Shown here: positions 7,437-10,030 of the stretch, piece after piece | How positions within the stretch are numbered: position 1 is the first letter of the stretch | Layout of the letters: every line of letters begins with the position of its first letter | Assembly: GCA_913031525.1 (NCBI GenBank) | Contig: CAJWGC010000033.1 | Span: forward strand, 1 to 10,030 | Length of the DNA stretch: 10,030 nt | Direction of reading: 5' to 3' | Origin: an uncultured Acidimicrobiia bacterium | Lineage (GTDB): Bacteria; Actinomycetota; Acidimicrobiia; Spongiisociales; UBA5794 | Made by a program: the position numbers and the translations under genes | The notes under the pieces: model-generated | Seen by the model: the letters and a program-made list of their open reading frames with translations, nothing else | What the model was told of the DNA's origin: nothing | Databases searched by the model: none

Positions 7437-8336
7437 TTATGCCCTCGGATGGCTTCGTTCATAAGTTGCCTTAAGGTGTCTTCTCGTCACGGATGTATAA
7501 ATTTGAGTTGTGGCTAAATCCACGTGTCCGAGAAGCTCCTGGACTGCTCTTAGATCCGCTCCTCTTTCGAGCATATGCGTCGCAAACGAATGGCGCAGTG
7601 CATGAGGAAACGTGCCAACCTGCTTACGCACTACCCGTCGAATACCACGCGCATCTAAAGGTCCACCCCTGACTCCTACCCACAGCCTGGATCCCGCTGT
7701 TGATCGAGCCAAGTCCCTGCGACCGTGCTCCAGGTATTGCCGGAGTGCACGTGCTGCAGGAATCCCTACAGGAACGACGCGATCTCGAAGTCCTTTACCT
7801 CTAACACGGAGAAAATCGCCATCCTGGATATCACTAACTCTGAGCTCGGCCAATTCCGATACCCGCAGACCTGCGCCATAGAGAAGTTCAACAATGGCGC
7901 GGTCTCGTAGCCCGACTGGGCTCCCAACGTCGATGCTATCGACAGCAGCAGCGACCATTCGCGCTGGCATTGCTTTGGGAAGCGTTACCGGACGTTTTGG
8001 CTGGCGAACCCCCTCTGTCGGGTTAGCGAATACAAGGCCCCTGTCCGAGGCATCCCCGAAGAAGGCCCTCACTGCGGATAACTTCCGAGCCGTCGAACGC
8101 GGTGCATATCCCTTAGTCGAGCAATAAGCGAGAAACCTACGCACAACACGTCGATTGACATCGCCGATATCAGCGATTCCGAGACGTTCAGCAAAAGTGA
8201 AGAACTGGTTTAAATCACGCCGATAAGCTGCAACTGTATGCGGCGATAGACCTCGTTCAACAGTAAGCCGATCCAGATAATCGGCGACTACGGAACGTGT
8301 ATCTGTATTGACCAGTCTGTCCTCCAAGGATCCCAT
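7437..8336 (-). CDS. xerC: Tyrosine recombinase XerC
   Basis: This is a site-specific tyrosine recombinase of the XerC/XerD type, which resolves chromosome dimers at dif. From the ATG at 8336 the product is 299 residues, normal for Xer proteins. The N-terminal SAM-like core-binding domain contains YLDRLTVERGLSPHTVAAYRRDL. The catalytic domain has the full active-site set: Arg158 (GLRVSEL), Lys181 (RGKG), His245 and Arg248 (HALRH), His271 (LLGH) and the nucleophile Tyr280 (QIYT). The frame is open to a TTG at 8363. I prefer the ATG because it is a standard start, although its possible ribosome binding site (GAGGA) is only 2 nt away. XerC rather than XerD is inferred from its place next to rpsB, as in many Actinobacteria. 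It is not an obvious phage integrase and no attachment site is seen. Confidence 0.88.
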   Translation of the reverse strand: MGSLEDRLVNTDTRSVVADYLDRLTVERGLSPHTVAAYRRDLNQFFTFAERLGIADIGDVNRRVVRRFLAYCSTKGYAPRSTARKLSAVRAFFGDASDRGLVFANPTEGVRQPKRPVTLPKAMPARMVAAAVDSIDVGSPVGLRDRAIVELLYGAGLRVSELAELRVSDIQDGDFLRVRGKGLRDRVVPVGIPAARALRQYLEHGRRDLARSTAGSRLWVGVRGGPLDARGIRRVVRKQVGTFPHALRHSFATHMLERGADLRAVQELLGHVDLATTQIYTSVTRRHLKATYERSHPRA

Positions 8337-8447
8337 GGTCCTCGGTAGCAAGCCCAACGTCAATGACCGTCGATTAAGCAGAACGGATAGTCATCGAAAA
8401 ATCGCGATCCATCCAGTCGATCATCGGAATTTTGCTTATCCTCAAGC

Positions 8448-8462
8448 TTCTAGCATGTAGAA
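8448..8462. promoter_or_regulatory. 15-bp inverted repeat abutting the start of the small membrane gene
   Basis: TTCTA and TAGAA are perfect 5-bp arms separated by GCATG, in the 126-bp divergent region between xerC and the plus-strand genes. The repeat ends one base before the ATG at 8463 and covers a TAGCAT (8451-8456) that could serve as a -10 element for a leaderless transcript. It could be an operator acting on either direction, but a chance palindrome of this size is also plausible. Confidence 0.25.
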
Positions 8463-8573
8463 ATGGGTTTCAATCCATTCCGGCCGCAGTCTCGATCAAA
8501 CGTTGACCTCTTACTAGTAATTGGATTCGCCGTTCTCATAGCTGCCGCTGTGCTCTGGGCATTCTTCGGATAG
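8463..8573 (+). CDS. Small single-span membrane protein, 36 residues
   Basis: The ATG at 8463 opens a 36-residue frame ending in TAG at 8571-8573. The N-terminal third, MGFNPFRPQSRSNVD, is polar and basic. Residues 16 to about 35 form a single uninterrupted hydrophobic helix ending in WAFFG. By the positive-inside rule the N-terminus should be cytoplasmic. I recall similar short actinobacterial proteins with an N-terminal NPFR-like patch and a WAxxG-like end, but cannot confirm this here and know of no assigned function. No clear Shine-Dalgarno sequence precedes it, so a leaderless transcript is possible. It lies 4 bp before the zinc-ribbon gene and is probably co-transcribed with it. The fit of hydrophobic span to reading frame, and the spacing to the next gene, are the main support. 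Confidence 0.65.
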   Translation: MGFNPFRPQSRSNVDLLLVIGFAVLIAAAVLWAFFG

Positions 8574-8577
8574 TGCC

Positions 8578-8787
8578 ATGAATAACCCCACGCTCGAGCC
8601 TGTCTCCGTCAACCCAATTCAGCCATATCAAGCCCGGAAGGAATACGTCTGCCCTGGATGCGAAACACTTATACCCAAAGGAACGGGTCATGTTGTAGTG
8701 GTTCCTGAACACGCTCCAGATCTACGTCGCCACTGGCATCAAGGCTGCTGGAACCGACATCAGCGTTCGACTGGTTCAGAAAGATGA
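8578..8787 (+). CDS. Small actinobacterial zinc-ribbon protein of unknown function
   Basis: This 69-residue protein has a CPGC knuckle (Cys25, Cys28) followed by IPKGTGHVVVVPEH and then RRHWHQGCW, with His52, His54 and Cys57. That is a compact zinc-binding arrangement. Small actinobacterial proteins with a CPGC...GxxHVV...RRHWHxxCW pattern are widespread and often carry misleading automatic names such as ATP/GTP-binding protein. No nucleotide-binding motif is visible here. The first 20 residues are low-complexity and probably disordered. The ATG is 4 bp after the small membrane gene, which suggests joint translation. It faces lepB tail to tail with a 49-bp gap and no evident terminator. Function is unknown; nucleic-acid or protein binding would be a guess. 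Confidence 0.8.
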   Translation: MNNPTLEPVSVNPIQPYQARKEYVCPGCETLIPKGTGHVVVVPEHAPDLRRHWHQGCWNRHQRSTGSER

Positions 8788-8836
8788 CACAGCCCCACAA
8801 GCGATTCTACGAAGATCGACGCTGTCAATACCTCTC

Positions 8837-9430
8837 TTACAGTCCTGACCAGTTGCCGGGTGGCCACACGATAACGAATGCTCTTCCGACAAATCGGTCG
8901 ATGTGAACAGCGCCGCTTACTCGACTATCGCGAGATCGGTTTCGATGGTCACCCATCATGAAGTAGTGATTGTTTTCTAAGACCACCGGTCCAAAATCGG
9001 ACATATAAGTATCGAAATGCAGATATGGCTCGTCGAGTCGCACGCCATTCACAAATACAAGGTTGCCCCGTATCTGTATCTCTTCTCCAGGTAAAGCGAC
9101 AACACGCTTAATGAAGTCCGATTGCGGTGAGGAAAGCCCTACAGCTTCGACAAGATTCCGCCTGATCCCGCTAAACAGTGATTCGTCGGATCGTTGTCCG
9201 GAATCGAAAACGACTACATCCCCACGCTCCGGATCGCCGAATTGGTAGGCCAGTTTGTTAACAAGAATTCGATCGTTGACGAGCAATGTGTTCTCCATAG
9301 AGCCCGAGGGTATGAAGAATGCCTGCAAAAAGAACGTCTTGATAAAAACTGCGATTACCAGCGCAAAGATTAAGAGGAAGGGCACCTCCACCCAGAGAGG
9401 CATGTTCCTCAGCCACTTACGCGCAGACAT
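8837..9430 (-). CDS. lepB: Signal peptidase I
   Basis: LepB cleaves signal peptides of exported proteins on the outer face of the cytoplasmic membrane. The 197-residue product is complete and of typical actinobacterial or Gram-positive size. One N-terminal membrane anchor spans about residues 15-36. Box B, FFIPSGSMENTL, carries the nucleophile Ser44. DRILVNKLAY (53-62) is box C. The general base Lys108 is in FIKRVVALPGE. Box E reads GDHRNRSRDSR (160-170), with Asp161 and Ser169 in the usual places but His where Asn is more common. The ATG at 9430 has only a weak purine stretch (AGAGAG) before it. In many Actinobacteria lepB lies between rplS and rnhB; here neither neighbour is in view, and a palindromic repeat island lies directly upstream. 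Confidence 0.96.
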   Translation of the reverse strand: MSARKWLRNMPLWVEVPFLLIFALVIAVFIKTFFLQAFFIPSGSMENTLLVNDRILVNKLAYQFGDPERGDVVVFDSGQRSDESLFSGIRRNLVEAVGLSSPQSDFIKRVVALPGEEIQIRGNLVFVNGVRLDEPYLHFDTYMSDFGPVVLENNHYFMMGDHRNRSRDSRVSGAVHIDRFVGRAFVIVWPPGNWSGL

Positions 9431-9469
9431 CTCTCTACCACTGGACGATCTATCAGACGGTTCACATTA

Positions 9470-9513
9470 AGAATTCCCACTTGTTTCAGTTTAAGAAAAC
9501 AAGGGGGAATTCT
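9470..9513. repeat. Hairpin repeat A, upstream of lepB
   Basis: Arms 9470-9486 and 9497-9513 pair over 17 positions with one mismatch (9479/9504) around a 10-nt loop. The outer part of each arm is a GAATTC hexamer followed by a C or G run. It belongs to the same sequence family as the larger palindromes to its right. The element seems to end with GAATTCAACTGAT at 9520-9532, the same 13-mer that ends the bigger unit at 9790-9802. Its left half is divergent or truncated. Confidence 0.7.
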
Positions 9514-9580
9514 CCCTAGGAATTCAACTGATTGTATCAAATTTCGTAGACGCCCCCCCGGTTATCAGTTGAATTCACTT

Positions 9581-9615
9581 TAAGAATTCCCCCCCTTAAT
9601 AAGAATTCCCCCCCT
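9581..9615. repeat. Tandem 19-bp repeat with C7 tracts
   Basis: The 16-mer TAAGAATTCCCCCCCT occurs at 9581-9596 and again at 9600-9615, a 19-bp period with a short TAA spacer. A third copy with six C residues lies at 9734-9748. The second and third copies are both followed by TAGTTTT, so they share a longer unit. This suggests local duplication by slippage or nested insertion. Confidence 0.75.
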
Positions 9616-9627
9616 AGTTTTTTACAA

Positions 9628-9653
9628 TCCGGCCGAAGGCCGGAAAATTTTTT
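9628..9653 (+). terminator. GC hairpin with T-tract, terminator-like
   Basis: Arms TCCGGCC (9628-9634) and GGCCGGA (9638-9644) form a perfect 7-bp stem with a GAA loop. It is followed by three more A and then T6 (9648-9653), which resembles a Rho-independent terminator on the plus strand. No plus-strand gene lies nearby; the nearest ends at 8787. It may therefore be part of the repeat unit rather than a working terminator. On the minus strand it lacks a T-tract. Confidence 0.45.
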
Positions 9654-9664
9654 GGGGACTTTTT

Positions 9665-9719
9665 GCTAAAACGTTCAAAAACAGTGTTTTTAGCGCGCCG
9701 CAGGCGAAAAATTTTGGGG
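9665..9719. repeat. Second hairpin module with A/T/G blocks
   Basis: GCTAAAA (9665-9671) pairs with TTTTAGC (9688-9694). This is followed at once by CGCC-GCA-GGCG (9696-9706), then A5, T4 and G4 (9707-9719). The last part copies the layout of the hairpin at 9628-9644, which is followed by A4, T6 and G4 (9644-9657). The two are degenerate direct copies of one hairpin-A-T-G module about 63 bp apart. Confidence 0.55.
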
Positions 9720-9721
9720 TC

Positions 9722-9797
9722 TTGAATTCACTTTAAGAATTCCCCCCTAGTTTTCTTCAAATCTGAAACTAGGGGGGGATTCTTAAAGTGAATTCAA
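9722..9797. repeat. Long near-perfect palindrome, 32-pair hairpin
   Basis: Arms 9722-9753 and 9766-9797 pair at all 32 positions, with one T/G wobble (9741/9778). The T/G pair 9754/9765 then closes a loop of about 10 nt. Each arm carries GAATTC and a C6 or G7 run. In RNA this would be a very stable stem in either direction. As DNA it could extrude as a cruciform or cause replication slippage. Its right arm doubles as the right terminal repeat of the 239-bp unit, so it may have formed when a second copy inserted in opposite orientation. Confidence 0.8.
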
Positions 9798-9802
9798 CTG
9801 AT

Positions 9803-10030
9803 ACCGGTAGAGCAAAGCTCAGCGGAAAATTCAATGGGTAGATAGGTTTTGGTTGATTTCTTACGTTTTTTGATGATAATTGATCGGTTTTGTTATCGTC
9901 TTCTGGGAGCTGTAACTTTCTTCCCATTGGTCGCCAACCAGCAAGATTATATATTTTTGAAAAGTAGAGATCGCGAAACGTTCATTTCTGGTGTTTTCCG
10001 CGCGATTTGAGGAGTTTTGGGCGACTCTCC
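9803..10030. other. AT-rich stretch without a recognised gene
   Basis: No known gene was recognised on either strand. The longest plus-strand start-to-stop frame found by eye is 45 codons (ATG 9873 to TGA 10008-10010), with no ribosome binding site and no recognisable motif. A minus-strand frame is open from the window edge down to a TAA near 9870, about 53 codons, and does not look like the end of rplS, the gene often found upstream of lepB. The T-rich, low-GC composition differs from the coding part of the window and resembles the neighbouring repeat island. Any lepB promoter could lie here or within the repeats; I see no clear one. Confidence 0.4.

Larger units (their letters stand above)
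9564..9802. repeat. 239-bp unit with terminal inverted repeats (MITE-like)
   Basis: The left end 9564-9595 and right end 9772-9802 are inverted copies. The outermost 24 bp (starting ATCAGTTGAATTC) are identical, followed by one extra T on the left and then a C7/G7 run on both sides. The inside is non-coding and holds further hairpins. A short, non-coding unit with near-perfect terminal repeats fits a MITE or other non-autonomous mobile unit. However, no clear target-site duplication is visible: the flanks share only ccggt in inverted orientation, which looks like an extension of the terminal repeat. An extra copy of the terminal 13-mer lies at 9520-9532, so the locus may be nested or rearranged. 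Confidence 0.6.

Noticed and set aside
8337..8363. TTG start for xerC at 8363
   Set aside because: It adds nine residues with no family match and no better ribosome binding site. The ATG at 8336 is the simpler choice, though not certain.
9464..9802. CRISPR array
   Set aside because: The repeats are mostly inverted, unevenly spaced and of varied length, without regular unique spacers, and no cas genes are nearby.
9464..10030. Replication origin or plasmid iterons
   Set aside because: It is AT-rich with hairpins, but no DnaA boxes, replication gene or directly repeated iterons were recognised, and the setting is chromosomal housekeeping genes.
9803..10030. C-terminal end of rplS upstream of lepB
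   Set aside because: The minus-strand frames open from the edge do not resemble the basic C-terminus of ribosomal protein L19.

Overview
The window looks like chromosome from an actinobacterium, probably an uncultured lineage of moderate G+C such as Acidimicrobiia. Three things point that way. The run rpsB-tsf-pyrH-frr-cdsA-dxr-rseP-ispG is the actinobacterial order. EF-Ts is short. A small CPGC...HWH..CW zinc-ribbon protein of a type I associate with Actinobacteria is present. The class is inferred; no rRNA is in view.

Region 1 (1-7214, minus strand) is one long co-directional block. It starts at a recognisable sigma-70-type promoter (7186-7214) and runs rpsB (ribosomal protein S2), tsf (EF-Ts), pyrH (UMP kinase), frr (ribosome recycling factor), cdsA (CDP-diacylglycerol synthase), dxr (DXP reductoisomerase), rseP (site-2 protease) and ispG (cut by the window edge). 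Spacing is tight: ATGA overlaps at rpsB/tsf and rseP/ispG, 2 bp at tsf/pyrH, 10 bp at pyrH/frr and a 22-bp overlap at cdsA/dxr. The only gaps are 83 bp (frr/cdsA) and 67 bp (dxr/rseP). The block couples translation, pyrimidine nucleotide supply, phospholipid precursor synthesis, two MEP isoprenoid steps and membrane proteolysis. CdsA carries an unusual acidic N-terminal extension of about 235 residues.

Region 2 (7077-8836) holds the rpsB leader and promoter, then xerC (tyrosine recombinase, minus strand). Divergent from xerC on the plus strand are two small genes: a 36-residue single-span membrane protein and a 69-residue zinc-ribbon protein. A 15-bp inverted repeat touches the start codon of the first. 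The genes often found between xerC and lepB in Actinobacteria (dprA, the chlI-type ATPase, yraN, rnhB) are absent.

Region 3 (8837-10030) holds lepB (signal peptidase I, minus strand) and then 600 bp with no convincing gene. About 340 bp of this is a dense island of nested palindromes: nine GAATTC sites, repeated C7/G7 runs, a 32-pair hairpin, 24-bp terminal inverted repeats around a 239-bp unit, and two GC hairpins each followed by A, T and G blocks. This island lies directly upstream of lepB and is the most unusual part of the window. The other genes are ordinary housekeeping genes.
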